DNA of 64,000 nt from Sinorhizobium meliloti. GTDB lineage: Bacteria > Pseudomonadota > Alphaproteobacteria > Rhizobiales > Rhizobiaceae. The stretch is taken from positions 682,001-746,000 of the forward strand of contig NZ_CP141213.1 of the NCBI RefSeq assembly GCF_035610345.1. The letters are read 5' to 3'. This document shows positions 29,377 to 38,759 of the stretch, piece by piece (positions within the stretch are counted from its first letter, which is position 1; every line of letters begins with the position of its first letter). The notes beneath the pieces were generated by a model, which was not told the DNA's origin, did no database searches, and saw only the letters and a program-made list of their open reading frames with translations. The position numbers and the translations under genes are program-made.

Positions 29377-29724
29377 GGTCTAAACTCCTCGTGCCCGCAT
29401 GGCGCCTCGCCGCCGTGCAGATGCGCCTGCCGCATTTCCTAACAGGTAATCACTGAGCTACGCCGAAATGCGAAATATGCGGTCTATTCCGTTAGAGGAA
29501 TGATTCATCCTCTGATTCGCGTCAACCATTTTTCGGAGCGTGCGCTCGGCAAAGCGATGGGCTGGAGATTGAAACTTTCATGGAGAAACTGAAAAACAAC
29601 TGAGAAAGCCTGTTACCAAACTGACATGGGAGCCCCTTAAAGAGAGCGCCAAAGCGGCGCTGAGCGGGGGTACGACCTCTCATGCATGTCGCCCCTGTCA
29701 ACACGCGCCGGAGGCCATGCTCCC
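29377..29724. other. Divergent control region between repA and the metallophosphoesterase
   Basis: No gene seen. It contains the interrupted palindrome AGAGGA-N8-TCCTCT (29494-29513), around the sub-repeat GAATGATTC, and the tandem words CGAAATGCGAAATATGC (29464-29480). These are candidates for RepA/RepB or promoter binding but do not match the usual repABC parS palindrome. Confidence 0.4.
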
Positions 29725-30561
29725 ATGAGGATCGTGCAGATCAGCGATACCCATTTCAGCCCGACAAAATCCCATTTCAACGACAATTGGGAACCCGTTG
29801 TCCGCTGGATCGAGACGATCGGCGCCGACGTCGTCGTGCATACGGGCGACCTTACGGTCGACGGCGCGGACCAGGAGGAAGACATCGTCTTCGCGATGGA
29901 CCTCCTCCGCAGGCTGCCGGTACCGGTGCTGATCGTGCCCGGCAATCACGATGTCGGCCATCTGCCGGGCTCGGATCAGCAGGTCAACGCCTTGCGCCTC
30001 GCTCGCTGGCGCAGGCTCGTCGGCCCGGATTTCTGGTTCTCCGATCACGGCGGCTGGCGGCTCATCGGCCTCGACAGCCTTCTTCTCGGCTTCGACGACG
30101 CGGAAGAGGAGAGGCAGTTCCGCTGGCTGGCGGAGGCACTTGAGAGCCGCGACGGCCGCCCCGTCGCGATCTTCGCCCATAAGCCGCTTTTCGTCGACGA
30201 TCCGGCGGAAGGCGATACCGGCTATTGGAGCGTGCGGCCGAAACAGCGGCAGCGGCTTTACGGGCTGATGGCGGAGAACGATGTCAAGCTCCATGCGAGC
30301 GGTCATCTACACTGGGCCTGGCAAGGCCAACATGCCGGCACCGACCTCGTATGGGCGCCGCCGACCTCCTTCATCATAGACAAGCTGGAGCGGGAAATGC
30401 CCGGCGAGCGCCTCGTAGGCGCGGTTGTCCACCACCTGGGCGAAGGACGCATCGACAGCGAGATCGTCGCGGTGCCCGGGCTGAAGCCTTATGTCCTGGA
30501 TCATATGGTGGAAGAGGTCTATCCGCAGGCCGCGAAGAAGCTCGTGGGAGCGGCGCGATGA
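29725..30561 (+). CDS. Metallophosphoesterase (CpdA/Icc-like phosphodiesterase)
   Basis: 278 residues from the ATG 29725 (GGAGG ten bases upstream). The calcineurin-like metal motifs are all present: QISDTHF near residue 5 (D-x-H), HTGDLTVDG (GD), PGNHDVGH (GNHD), FAHKPLF and SGHLHWAW (GHxH). It should hydrolyse a phosphodiester using two metals; the substrate could be cAMP, glycerophosphodiesters or a related ester. Its stop overlaps the start of the ABC ATPase (ATGA), so it is the first gene of a transport operon, suggesting it works on the imported solute or is tied to phosphorus metabolism. Confidence 0.85.
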   Translation: MRIVQISDTHFSPTKSHFNDNWEPVVRWIETIGADVVVHTGDLTVDGADQEEDIVFAMDLLRRLPVPVLIVPGNHDVGHLPGSDQQVNALRLARWRRLVGPDFWFSDHGGWRLIGLDSLLLGFDDAEEERQFRWLAEALESRDGRPVAIFAHKPLFVDDPAEGDTGYWSVRPKQRQRLYGLMAENDVKLHASGHLHWAWQGQHAGTDLVWAPPTSFIIDKLEREMPGERLVGAVVHHLGEGRIDSEIVAVPGLKPYVLDHMVEEVYPQAAKKLVGAAR

Positions 30562-31724
30562 GCATTCTTTCGCTCCGCGGCATCGCCAAGTCCTTCGCCG
30601 GCAATGCGATCCTCAAAGGCGTGAGCCTCGAAGCGGAGGAGGGCGAATTCGTCGCGCTCGTCGGACCCTCCGGCTGCGGCAAGAGCACGCTTCTCCGCAT
30701 CGTCGCGGGATTGGATCATGCGGATCGCGGCGAGATCGTCATCGGCGGCCGCGAGGTCTCCCCGGTCGCAGCCGCCGACCGCAACGTTGCCATGGTGTTC
30801 CAGTCCTACGCCCTTTATCCGCATCTGACCGCCGGCCAGAACATCGCAGTACCCCTCGCCATGCGGCGGCTTTCGGCGGCTGAGCGATTTCCGTTCGTCG
30901 GCAATCTTCTTACCGGTCAGCGCCAGATCCGCGCCGACATCCAGCGGCAGGTTCGCGAGATGGCGTCCTCCCTCAAGATCGACCATCTGCTCGATCGCAA
31001 ACCCGGACAGATGTCGGGCGGCCAGCGCCAGCGTGTGGCGCTCGCCCGCGCCATGGTCCGCCGCCCTAGCGTCTTCCTGATGGATGAGCCGCTCTCCAAC
31101 CTCGACGCGAATCTGCGGGTCCATGCCCGCAGCGAGATCGTCGAGTTGCACCGGCGCGCCGGCGTGCCGACGCTCTATGTCACGCACGACCAGTCCGAGG
31201 CCCTGTCTATGGCCGACAGGGTGGCGGTGATGATCGGGGGCACGCTCCTGCAACTGGCGTCGCCCAGGGAAATCTACGACGATCCGGCCCATATAGAGGT
31301 CGCCCGCTTCCTGGGCCAGCCGCGCATCAACGTGGTGGAAACGCGGATGGATCCGTCGGGCATCGTGCGTTTCGGACCGCTCACGCTGGCTGGCGAGAAG
31401 CCGGCTTCGGGCGAGGCGTCGGTAATGCTGGCCGTGCGTCCCGAATTCGTCCGTTTTAGCGGAAATCCGGACGGCATCCTCACGGCGCGCGTAGAGCGGA
31501 CGGAATTTCTCGGCTCCGAAGTGATCGTGCATGCCCGTCTCGGCGCCATTGGCGAAACGATCGTCGCCAAGATCAGCCCGGCCGAAGCTTCCTCCCTTAC
31601 CACCGGCATGCCGGTGTCGGTCGAGATCGAACCGGATCGGGCGATGCTCTTCGCCGCCTCGGGCGAGCGGCTGCGGGCAAAGACAGTTGCCGCCGCCGCG
31701 GCGCCGGAGAAGGCTCATGGTTAG
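30558..31724 (+). CDS. CUT1-type ABC transporter ATP-binding protein (UgpC/MalK-like)
   Basis: 388 residues. Walker A GPSGCGKST near residue 37, Q-loop FQSYALYPHLTAGQN, signature MSGGQRQRVALARAM, Walker B VFLMDEPLSNLDAN and switch His YVTHDQSEA. A C-terminal TOBE regulatory domain follows (VMLAVRPEFVRF). There is an insertion of about 25 residues after the Q-loop region (RRLSAAERFPFVGNLLTGQR) that is longer than in most MalK proteins. It powers the two permeases encoded downstream and overlaps both flanking genes. Confidence 0.88.
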   Translation: MSILSLRGIAKSFAGNAILKGVSLEAEEGEFVALVGPSGCGKSTLLRIVAGLDHADRGEIVIGGREVSPVAAADRNVAMVFQSYALYPHLTAGQNIAVPLAMRRLSAAERFPFVGNLLTGQRQIRADIQRQVREMASSLKIDHLLDRKPGQMSGGQRQRVALARAMVRRPSVFLMDEPLSNLDANLRVHARSEIVELHRRAGVPTLYVTHDQSEALSMADRVAVMIGGTLLQLASPREIYDDPAHIEVARFLGQPRINVVETRMDPSGIVRFGPLTLAGEKPASGEASVMLAVRPEFVRFSGNPDGILTARVERTEFLGSEVIVHARLGAIGETIVAKISPAEASSLTTGMPVSVEIEPDRAMLFAASGERLRAKTVAAAAAPEKAHG

Positions 31725-32628
31725 CATCGCGTCCGATATGTCCATGGCGAGGGCCGACCGGCGCGAAGCGCGGGTCGCCTGGTTGCTCGCCGCTCCCGCG
31801 ATCGCGCTCTTGTTCCTCTTCATTCTGCTGCCGACATTCGCGGTCGTGCTCCTCGGCTTCACCGATTTCGAGCTCGGCTATGGCGGCTTCCGTTTCGTCG
31901 GGTTGGAAAACTACGCGGAACTGATCGGCGACCGCACCTTCCGCCGTTCGCTCTGGAACACGGCCGTCTATACGGCGATCGTCACGCCGGTATCGATCGT
32001 GCTGGCGCTGGGCGTCGCGCTCCTGATCGAGGCGGAGACCCGCGCAAAGGCGTTCTTCCGGACCGTCTATTTCCTGCCCGTCGCCTCGCTTCTGGTCGCA
32101 ATGGCGACGGTCTGGCAATTCCTGTTCCATCCCTCAATCGGGCCGATCAACACCTTCCTGGCACAGCTCGGCATCCCCGGACCGAACTGGCTCGGCGCCT
32201 CCGGCACCGTGCTTTACGGGCTTTCGATCATCGGCATCTGGCAGTCGGTGGGCTTCAACATGGTGCTGTTTCTCGCCGGGCTGACCGCGATCCCGGGCGA
32301 GCTCTATGCCGCCGCGCAGGTGGACGGCGCGAAATCCCGGCTGGACCGGTTCCGGCTCGTCACCTGGCCGATGCTCGCGCCGACGACGCTCTTCGTCACC
32401 ACCATCAGCATCATCAATTCCGTCAAGGTCTTCGAGACGGTGAAGACGCTCACCGAAGGCGGGCCGAACAAGGCTTCCGAAGTGCTGCTTTTCACCATCT
32501 ACCAGGAAGGCTTCGTCTATCTCCGGGTCGGCTATGCCTCGGCGATGACGGTGATCTTTCTCGCGATCCTCGTCGTCCTGATGTTCCTCCAATACCGCGT
32601 TCTCGACCGGAAGGTGCATTACGCATGA
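31717..32628 (+). CDS. ABC transporter permease, UgpA/MalF type
   Basis: 303 residues from the ATG 31717, 8 bases inside the end of the ATPase gene. Six membrane segments; the first is at about residues 23-45 (LLAAPAIALLFLFILLPTFA). The coupling motif is ELYAAAQVDGAKSRLDRFRL (EAA loop). The start GLENYAELIGDRTFRRSLWN is typical of CUT1 inner-membrane proteins for sugars, polyols and glycerol-3-phosphate. It overlaps the second permease gene by 4 bases. Confidence 0.88.
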   Translation: MVSIASDMSMARADRREARVAWLLAAPAIALLFLFILLPTFAVVLLGFTDFELGYGGFRFVGLENYAELIGDRTFRRSLWNTAVYTAIVTPVSIVLALGVALLIEAETRAKAFFRTVYFLPVASLLVAMATVWQFLFHPSIGPINTFLAQLGIPGPNWLGASGTVLYGLSIIGIWQSVGFNMVLFLAGLTAIPGELYAAAQVDGAKSRLDRFRLVTWPMLAPTTLFVTTISIINSVKVFETVKTLTEGGPNKASEVLLFTIYQEGFVYLRVGYASAMTVIFLAILVVLMFLQYRVLDRKVHYA

Positions 32629-33461
32629 CCGTAAACAGCCTTTCTCCCGGCCGCATCCTGCGGTTCACGCTCGTGTCGCTCGGCGCTCTCATCTTCCTTG
32701 CGCCTTACATCTTCATGATCTCGACGGCCGGCAAGGCGCAGAGTGAGATCTTTTCCTCCTCGCTGTCGCTGATCCCGCAGCAATGGTCCTATGTCGAGAA
32801 CTTCACCAAGGCGCTGTCGCGCGTCTCGATGCCGATCCTGCTTCTGAACGGCGTGATCGTCTGCGCGATGATCTTTATTGTCCAGGTCGTGGTCGCCATT
32901 CCCTGCGCCTATGCCATGGCGAAACTGAAGTTCCGCGCCGCACGCCTGATGATGGTGCTGGTGATGCTGGGGCTGCTCGTGCCGATCCATGCGACCGCGC
33001 TGCCGCTCTATGTCGCCTTCGACCGGCTGGCAGTGCTCAACAGCTACACGGCCCTCGTCGCGCCCTTCTCGATCTCGGTCTTCGCGATCTTCCTGTTCCT
33101 GCAGTTCTTCCGCGCCATTCCCGATGACCTGATCCATGCCGCCCGGCTCGACGGCATGTCGGAGATCGGCATCGTCGCACGCGTCGTCGTGCCCAATGCC
33201 TGGCCGGCGATCACCGCCTTCGCAATCTTTTCGGTGGTGGCGCACTGGAACGACCTGTTCTGGCCGCTGGTGGTCGTCACCAACCAGAACTACGCCACCC
33301 CTCCGCTCGGCCTTCTCTATTTCCGCGCTGCGGAAGCCGGCGACGACTACGGCGCGCTGATGGCCGCCACGCTGATCATTACCCTTCCCGTCGTCGCCGC
33401 GTTCCTCGTCGCACAGAAGCGCTTCGTCGAGGGCATAACCATGACCGGTCTCAAGGGCTGA
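32625..33461 (+). CDS. ABC transporter permease, UgpE/MalG type
   Basis: 278 residues, six membrane segments. The EAA loop is IPDDLIHAARLDGMSEIGIV. N-terminal SLGALIFLAPYIFMISTAGK and the C-terminal LVAQKRFVEGITMTGLKG are characteristic of the MalG/UgpE group. It begins with an ATGA overlap to the first permease and is followed 22 bases later by the binding protein. Confidence 0.88.
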   Translation: MTVNSLSPGRILRFTLVSLGALIFLAPYIFMISTAGKAQSEIFSSSLSLIPQQWSYVENFTKALSRVSMPILLLNGVIVCAMIFIVQVVVAIPCAYAMAKLKFRAARLMMVLVMLGLLVPIHATALPLYVAFDRLAVLNSYTALVAPFSISVFAIFLFLQFFRAIPDDLIHAARLDGMSEIGIVARVVVPNAWPAITAFAIFSVVAHWNDLFWPLVVVTNQNYATPPLGLLYFRAAEAGDDYGALMAATLIITLPVVAAFLVAQKRFVEGITMTGLKG

Positions 33462-33483
33462 TCGGTCGAACCAGGAGAACATC

Positions 33484-34749
33484 ATGAAACATTTCACGCA
33501 ACTTCTCACCGCCGCGGCGGTGTCGATGACCCTTGCCCTACCGGCCCGGGCCGAAACAGTGCTGACTGTGCATTATCCGATGCCCGGCTTCTTCAAGGAC
33601 GTGATGGACACGATCTCCAAGAAGTTCATGGAGGAAAATCCGGATATCAAGATCGCCTTCGCCAATCCTTCCGCAACTTACGAGGAGGGGATCCAGACGA
33701 TCATGCGCCAGGCCGGAACGGCCGAAATGCCCGACATCACCTTCATCGGGCTCAACCGCCTGCGCATGCTCAACGAACGCGACGTCCCGGTCGACCTCGG
33801 AGCCTTCATCGCCAAGGACGGCGACATGGCCGAACAGGGCTTCTCGGAGAACATCCTGAAGCTCGCCCAGGTCAACGGCAAGCAGGTGGGCCTTGCCTTC
33901 GCGACCTCCAATCCGATCATGTATTACAATGCCGATCTCGTGCGCAAAGCGGGCGGGGATCCGGATACTCCGCCGAAGACCTGGGACGAGGTGATTGCGC
34001 TCGGCGGCAAGATCAAGGCGCTCGGCGACGGCGTCGAGGGGATCGACTTCCGCTGGCAGGGCGACGACTGGATGTTCTCCGCTCTCCTCTTCGGCGCGGG
34101 CGGCCGCATGCTGACCGAGGACGAGAGCAAGGTCGCTTTCAACGGTCCGGAAGGCAAAAAGGCGATCGAAGTTCTCGACCGAATGGTCAAGGAAGGCGGC
34201 CTGCCGGTGCTCACCAAGCAGGCCGGCGAGCAGGCCTTCGTCGCGGGCAAGGTCGGTTTCGCCTTCCAGACGACCGGGGCGCTCCGCAACACGATCAAGA
34301 ATGTCGGCGAAAAGTTCGACCTGCGCACCGTGGCCATTCCGCGGATCGACCCGGTTAACGGCAAGCTGCCGACCGGCGGCAACGCGGTCGTGATCCTCAC
34401 GCGCGACGTCGACAAGCAGGACGCTGCGTGGAAGTTCGCCAAGTTCGCGGCCGGCCCCTATGGCGCTTCGGTCGTCGTTCCGGGTACCGGCTACGTCCCG
34501 AACAACGAGCTCGCGGCGAAGTCGCCGGAATATCTCGCAAACTTCTACAGGGAAAATCCGCTCTTCCGCGCCGGCCTCGAGCAGATGCCGGTTATGATCC
34601 CGTGGTATGCCTTCCCGGGCACGAACGGCGTCAAGGTCACGCAGACGATCGTCGAGAACCTGTCGCGCGTCGTCGAGCAGGCGGCAACCCCCGAGGAGGC
34701 GCTGAACGACGCAGCCGCGGAAGTCGAAAGCCTGCTGCCGCGCAGCTGA
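33484..34749 (+). CDS. ABC transporter periplasmic solute-binding protein (UgpB-like)
   Basis: 421 residues. The signal peptide MKHFTQLLTAAAVSMTLALP ends at ARA (residue 23). The mature protein has the family-1 extracellular binding fold: GFFKDVMDTISKKFMEENPD, SNPIMYYNADLVRKAGGDPD, PKTWDEVI, and AGEQAFVAGKVGF. It resembles UgpB-type proteins for glycerol-3-phosphate or related glycerophosphoryl compounds (PSATYEEGIQTIMRQ), and the metallophosphoesterase in the same operon fits this; the substrate is not proved. A GC-rich stem-loop follows at 34771-34805. Confidence 0.85.
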   Translation: MKHFTQLLTAAAVSMTLALPARAETVLTVHYPMPGFFKDVMDTISKKFMEENPDIKIAFANPSATYEEGIQTIMRQAGTAEMPDITFIGLNRLRMLNERDVPVDLGAFIAKDGDMAEQGFSENILKLAQVNGKQVGLAFATSNPIMYYNADLVRKAGGDPDTPPKTWDEVIALGGKIKALGDGVEGIDFRWQGDDWMFSALLFGAGGRMLTEDESKVAFNGPEGKKAIEVLDRMVKEGGLPVLTKQAGEQAFVAGKVGFAFQTTGALRNTIKNVGEKFDLRTVAIPRIDPVNGKLPTGGNAVVILTRDVDKQDAAWKFAKFAAGPYGASVVVPGTGYVPNNELAAKSPEYLANFYRENPLFRAGLEQMPVMIPWYAFPGTNGVKVTQTIVENLSRVVEQAATPEEALNDAAAEVESLLPRS

Positions 34750-34770
34750 GCCTTGAACCGTCATTCATAA

Positions 34771-34805
34771 GTCCGCCTGCGGATCATTATCCTCCGCAGG
34801 CGGAC
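34771..34805. terminator. Bidirectional stem-loop between convergent genes
   Basis: Perfect 13-base arms (34771-34783 and 34793-34805, GTCCGCCTGCGGA) with a 9-base loop, midway between the binding-protein gene and doxX, which converge. No T-run on either side. Confidence 0.7.
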
Positions 34806-34809
34806 CCGT

Positions 34810-35214
34810 TCAGGCCGGGGCGGTACGTCCGTCCAGGCTGAAGGCACCCGCGCCGAAGGCGGCGATCTGAAGGAAGCCGCCGGTGATCGCCAGGTTCTTC
34901 ATGAAGTGGATCATCTGGTTCTGGTCGGCGAAGTCGGTGTGAAAGCCGATCGCCGAGGCCAGGGTGAAGGCTGCAAGGATCAGCGCCACCCACCGGGCCC
35001 GATAGCCGAGGACGAGGAGGATGCCTGCGCCGATCTCCACGACAAGAGCAATCGCATAGGCGACCGGAGGCAGGGGCAGCCCCGCCGAGGCGATGTAGCC
35101 GATCGTGCCGGATGGATCGCCCAGTTTCCCGAAGCCGGAAAGAATAAACATGGCGGCGAGAAGCAGGCGGCCGATGAGGGCCAAGGAGCCTTGAAGTGCG
35201 GGATTGTCGCTCAT
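34810..35214 (-). CDS. DoxX family membrane protein
   Basis: 134 residues with four membrane segments: about 10-30 (LALIGRLLLAAMFILSGFGK), 50-72, 74-96 and 103-125. The N-terminal RLLLAAMFILSGFGKL and the later GYRARWVALILAAFTL are typical of DoxX/YphA-like proteins. Some relatives act in quinone or thiosulfate oxidation or in redox stress, but for this subgroup the role is not known. Monocistronic. Confidence 0.85.
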   Translation of the reverse strand: MSDNPALQGSLALIGRLLLAAMFILSGFGKLGDPSGTIGYIASAGLPLPPVAYAIALVVEIGAGILLVLGYRARWVALILAAFTLASAIGFHTDFADQNQMIHFMKNLAITGGFLQIAAFGAGAFSLDGRTAPA

Positions 35215-35542
35215 GTGACGTGCCTTTCTTCACAATGGCCTGATCGCGAACGCATACCCGCTCCGGGCCTTCGGAACGGCGGCAGGCGTTCGCTGCTCCA
35301 TGATTGTAAATGCAGAGCCCGCGGATCGGAAATTTTCCACAGCTGAAACAGAAATTGAACGGAACGGAATTGCATCGTCAAAGCGCGGGAAAGCCTTGCA
35401 CCGCGAGCACGGAACAGCACTCGGGAGGGTTTTCAAGGCGGCCCGGCACCCTTCCGGCGAGGCTCACGGAAGGAAGTTGTTAACCTTCATTTCCTATTCC
35501 CTAGGGCAGCCCCTTCGATGATGAATTTCGAGTTTTCAGGCC
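35215..35542. other. Intergenic region upstream of ftsK
   Basis: No gene seen. It carries promoters for doxX (leftward) and ftsK (rightward) by position. The A/T-rich part near 35478-35505 (GTTAACCTTCATTTCC and neighbours) is the best candidate for the ftsK promoter, but no hexamer pair is convincing. Confidence 0.35.
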
Positions 35543-38383
35543 ATGCGCATTCCCCGGACAAATTTCTCGCCTGCAGCTTTGTATGACGCAAATCACGCGG
35601 TTGATTTCGAGGAGCCGCATCCGGTTGCGCAAGGTTCCGCGGACGCTTCGGCGCCTGAGGCGGCCGCTCACGACCATCTGTTCGAAGCACCGGAAGCGCC
35701 GCGGCGCGCGCCCGGCCATCGGGACCAGGAGACAGGCTATGCGGGACGCGCCGCGCGCCTCTACGGTCATGGCTCCGCCTATGCTCCGGCCGAGGTTACC
35801 GTCTCTACGCGCGATCCGCTTCCCACGCTTGCCGAGATCACCGGCCTATCCGGCGAGCCGAGCTGGGAGAGCCATTTCTTCCTGTCGCCGAACGTGCGCT
35901 TCACGCGCACGCCCGAGCGCGAACTCATGAAGCGTCACCCGCCGGCGCCCGAAGAAAGCCGGGCTGAGGCCGACGAAGCCGCGGCGGAAGCATCCGATCC
36001 CGAAACGGTGATGGACGCAGTACCGGCCGAACCCGCTCCGTCCGTGGTCGAAACGGAACTGCCGTCCTACAGTCCGTCCGAGCTCCTCCGGGTGCTGACG
36101 CAGCAACTGCCCTCCTGGAGCGCTGCACGCTCGCCGGCGCCGGAAGCGAGCACGACCGAACCGGCAATCACCGAAAGCGCGGCCGTGACGGAGGAAGAGC
36201 CCACCACTCCTGAAACGTCATCGGCCCTGCCGGTAGCGGACGAGGTGCCTGTGGTTCCGCATGCACTGCCCGTTGCGAACCTTGCGCCCCGGAGTGCCGG
36301 AGTGGAGGAGGATGTGCCCCAGCAGGCAGAAGCGCATCTGGCCTATCTATCCGATTTTGCGTTTTTCGAGTTCATGCCGCTCGAAGCGGCGGCTGTTCCG
36401 ACGGCTGCCGCGGAACCTGTGAAGGAAGCCGCGCACCTTCGCGCGCCGGTCGCAGCCGCGCCGAAGGTCTCGCCACCAAAGATCGCCGCCGCGACGCCTG
36501 TCGAAATCCGGCCGCAGCCGCCCACGGCGATAAGCTCGCTGTTCCGGGTGGTGGAATGCCGGCGGCCCGAGCCCGCCGCTGCCGAACCGGCTTCGGCCGC
36601 GCCGCAGGATCTTGCCGCTGAGCCGACCGTCGTCGAGACAGCCGCCCCGGTTATAGCCGAAGCACCCGCTTCGGCTATAACCGAACCCCTCGTGCCCGGC
36701 GTCGTGCCCGCAAACGAACCGCCTCCCGAAGTGCCGGTGACCAGGGCGGCGATCACCATGCCGGCCGTGATACAGCGTTCGTCGCCGTCTCTGCCGCCGA
36801 TCGGCGCCATCGAGCCGCTGCAGGGCGGCGACGCCTACGAGTTTCCTTCGAAGGAACTTCTGCAGGAGCCGCCGCAAGGCCAGGGTTTCTTCATGACGCA
36901 GGAGCAGCTCGAGCAGAATGCCGGACTGCTCGAAAGCGTGCTCGAGGATTTCGGCGTCAAGGGCGAGATCATCCATGTCCGCCCCGGCCCTGTCGTCACC
37001 CTTTACGAATTCGAGCCCGCGCCGGGCGTCAAGTCCTCGCGCGTCATCGGTTTGGCCGACGATATCGCCCGCTCGATGTCGGCGCTCTCTGCCCGCGTCG
37101 CGGTGGTGCCCGGCCGCAACGTTATCGGCATCGAGCTGCCGAATGCCACGCGCGAAACCGTCTATTTCCGCGAGCTGATCGAGTCCGGCGATTTCCAGAA
37201 GACCGGCTGCAAGCTGGCGCTCTGCCTCGGCAAGACGATCGGCGGCGAACCGGTGATCGCCGAACTCGCAAAGATGCCGCATCTGCTCGTCGCCGGCACC
37301 ACCGGCTCGGGCAAATCAGTGGCGATCAACACCATGATCCTGTCGCTGCTCTACCGGTTGAAGCCGGAAGAATGCCGGCTCATCATGGTGGATCCGAAGA
37401 TGCTCGAACTCTCCGTCTATGACGGCATCCCGCATCTGCTGACCCCCGTCGTCACGGATCCGAAGAAGGCCGTAATGGCGCTGAAATGGGCGGTGCGCGA
37501 GATGGAGGACCGCTATCGCAAGATGTCGCGGCTCGGTGTGCGCAACATCGACGGCTACAACCAGCGCGCGGCGGCCGCGCGGGAAAAAGGCGAGCCGATC
37601 CTCGCGACGGTGCAGACCGGTTTCGAGAAGGGCACCGGCGAGCCGCTCTTCGAGCAGCAGGAAATGGACCTTTCGCCGATGCCCTATATCGTCGTCATCG
37701 TCGACGAGATGGCCGACCTGATGATGGTCGCCGGCAAGGAGATCGAAGGGGCGATCCAGCGGCTTGCGCAGATGGCGCGTGCTGCCGGCATCCACCTGAT
37801 CATGGCGACCCAGCGTCCCTCGGTCGACGTCATCACCGGCACGATCAAGGCGAACTTCCCGACCCGCATCTCCTTCCAGGTGACCTCAAAGATCGACAGC
37901 CGCACCATCCTCGGCGAGCAGGGGGCCGAACAGCTCCTCGGCCAGGGCGACATGCTGCACATGGCCGGCGGCGGCCGCATTGCCCGCGTCCACGGTCCGT
38001 TCGTTTCCGATCAGGAAGTCGAGCATGTGGTCGCGCATCTGAAGACGCAGGGGCGTCCGGAATATCTCGAGACGGTGACGGCGGACGAAGAGGAGGAAGA
38101 GGTCGAGGAGGATCAGGGCGCCGTGTTCGACAAGAGCGCGATCGCCGCCGAAGACGGCAACGAGCTCTACGATCAGGCGGTGAAAGTGGTGCTGCGGGAC
38201 AAGAAGTGCTCGACCTCCTATATCCAGCGCCGCCTCGGCATCGGCTATAACCGCGCCGCCTCGCTGGTCGAACGGATGGAGAAGGACGGTCTCGTCGGCC
38301 CGGCGAACCATGTCGGCAAGCGCGAGATCATCTACGGCAACCGCGACAATGCGCCGAAGCCGGAAAGCGACGATCTGGACTGA
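35543..38383 (+). CDS. ftsK: FtsK/SpoIIIE-family DNA translocase lacking membrane anchor
   Basis: 946 residues. Residues 1-420 are Ala/Pro/Glu-rich linker without any membrane segment, unlike cell-division FtsK with its four spans. The motor follows: [40 protein letters not shown], Walker A GTTGSGKS at 585-592, Walker [15 protein letters not shown], and [20 protein letters not shown]. The C-terminal gamma winged helix is intact ([40 protein letters not shown]) and should read KOPS-like sequences. It may segregate or resolve dimers of this replicon or act with another FtsK. A perfect 15-base hairpin lies inside the linker at 36649-36682. Confidence 0.9.
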   Translation: MRIPRTNFSPAALYDANHAVDFEEPHPVAQGSADASAPEAAAHDHLFEAPEAPRRAPGHRDQETGYAGRAARLYGHGSAYAPAEVTVSTRDPLPTLAEITGLSGEPSWESHFFLSPNVRFTRTPERELMKRHPPAPEESRAEADEAAAEASDPETVMDAVPAEPAPSVVETELPSYSPSELLRVLTQQLPSWSAARSPAPEASTTEPAITESAAVTEEEPTTPETSSALPVADEVPVVPHALPVANLAPRSAGVEEDVPQQAEAHLAYLSDFAFFEFMPLEAAAVPTAAAEPVKEAAHLRAPVAAAPKVSPPKIAAATPVEIRPQPPTAISSLFRVVECRRPEPAAAEPASAAPQDLAAEPTVVETAAPVIAEAPASAITEPLVPGVVPANEPPPEVPVTRAAITMPAVIQRSSPSLPPIGAIEPLQGGDAYEFPSKELLQEPPQGQGFFMTQEQLEQNAGLLESVLEDFGVKGEIIHVRPGPVVTLYEFEPAPGVKSSRVIGLADDIARSMSALSARVAVVPGRNVIGIELPNATRETVYFRELIESGDFQKTGCKLALCLGKTIGGEPVIAELAKMPHLLVAGTTGSGKSVAINTMILSLLYRLKPEECRLIMVDPKMLELSVYDGIPHLLTPVVTDPKKAVMALKWAVREMEDRYRKMSRLGVRNIDGYNQRAAAAREKGEPILATVQTGFEKGTGEPLFEQQEMDLSPMPYIVVIVDEMADLMMVAGKEIEGAIQRLAQMARAAGIHLIMATQRPSVDVITGTIKANFPTRISFQVTSKIDSRTILGEQGAEQLLGQGDMLHMAGGGRIARVHGPFVSDQEVEHVVAHLKTQGRPEYLETVTADEEEEEVEEDQGAVFDKSAIAAEDGNELYDQAVKVVLRDKKCSTSYIQRRLGIGYNRAASLVERMEKDGLVGPANHVGKREIIYGNRDNAPKPESDDLD
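36649..36682. repeat. Perfect hairpin inside the ftsK linker coding region
   Basis: GGTTATAGCCGAAGC (36649-36663), loop ACCC, and its exact complement (36668-36682), encoding residues about 369-380. No stop or frame change results. Confidence 0.85.
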
Positions 38384-38398
38384 GTTGTCGGTTGCTTC

Positions 38399-38429
38399 AG
38401 CTCCCTCCGCCTACGGGCGGGAGGGAGCT
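38399..38429. terminator. Stem-loop between ftsK and the cupredoxin gene
   Basis: AGCTCCCTCC-GCC paired with GGCGGGAGGGAGCT, one bulged base, 4-base loop. It sits between convergent genes and could stop both; no T-run. Confidence 0.65.
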
Positions 38430-38434
38430 GCGGG

Positions 38435-38752
38435 TCACGGCCGCACGGTGATGTGGCCCTTCATGTTGGGATGGTAGCGGCAGATATAATCGAAGCTGCC
38501 CGCCTCCTGAAGCACCAGCCGGCCGGATTTCTTCGCCGGCAGAAGCACGTCCGCGCCGCCTTTGACGGTCGCCGTGTGGACGAGCGCATCCTTGTTGATC
38601 CACTCCACCTCGTCGCCCACCTTCGCCTCGATCTCCACGGGCAGGTAGACGAGGCGATCGATCGTCACACGGATGGTTTCGGCCTGAGAAGGAGTGGCCA
38701 CGACGGCCGCTCCCATCGAAAATAAGACAGTTGCCGCTCGCGTCATGAACAT
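38435..38752 (-). CDS. Small exported cupredoxin (plastocyanin/amicyanin-like)
   Basis: 105 residues. The signal peptide MFMTRAATVLFSMGAAVVAT is cleaved near SQA-ET (residue 24). The mature domain carries type-1 copper ligands in order: His in DALVHTATV, then Cys in YICRYHPNMKGHI with the following His and Met. This is the amicyanin-like spacing. It could carry electrons in the periplasm or bind copper. It is the third gene of a minus-strand set with an exported DUF4142 protein and an ECF sigma factor. Confidence 0.88.
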   Translation of the reverse strand: MFMTRAATVLFSMGAAVVATPSQAETIRVTIDRLVYLPVEIEAKVGDEVEWINKDALVHTATVKGGADVLLPAKKSGRLVLQEAGSFDYICRYHPNMKGHITVRP

Positions 38753-38759
38753 CGCGGTC

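Noticed and set aside
29377-29724. parS site for RepB
   Set aside because: The only dyad here, AGAGGA-N8-TCCTCT, does not resemble the repABC parS palindrome, so it is listed only as a dyad.
35478-35505. Possible CtrA-like site (TTAA-N7-TT) before ftsK
   Set aside because: Only the first half-site matches; the second half deviates, so cell-cycle control is not supported.
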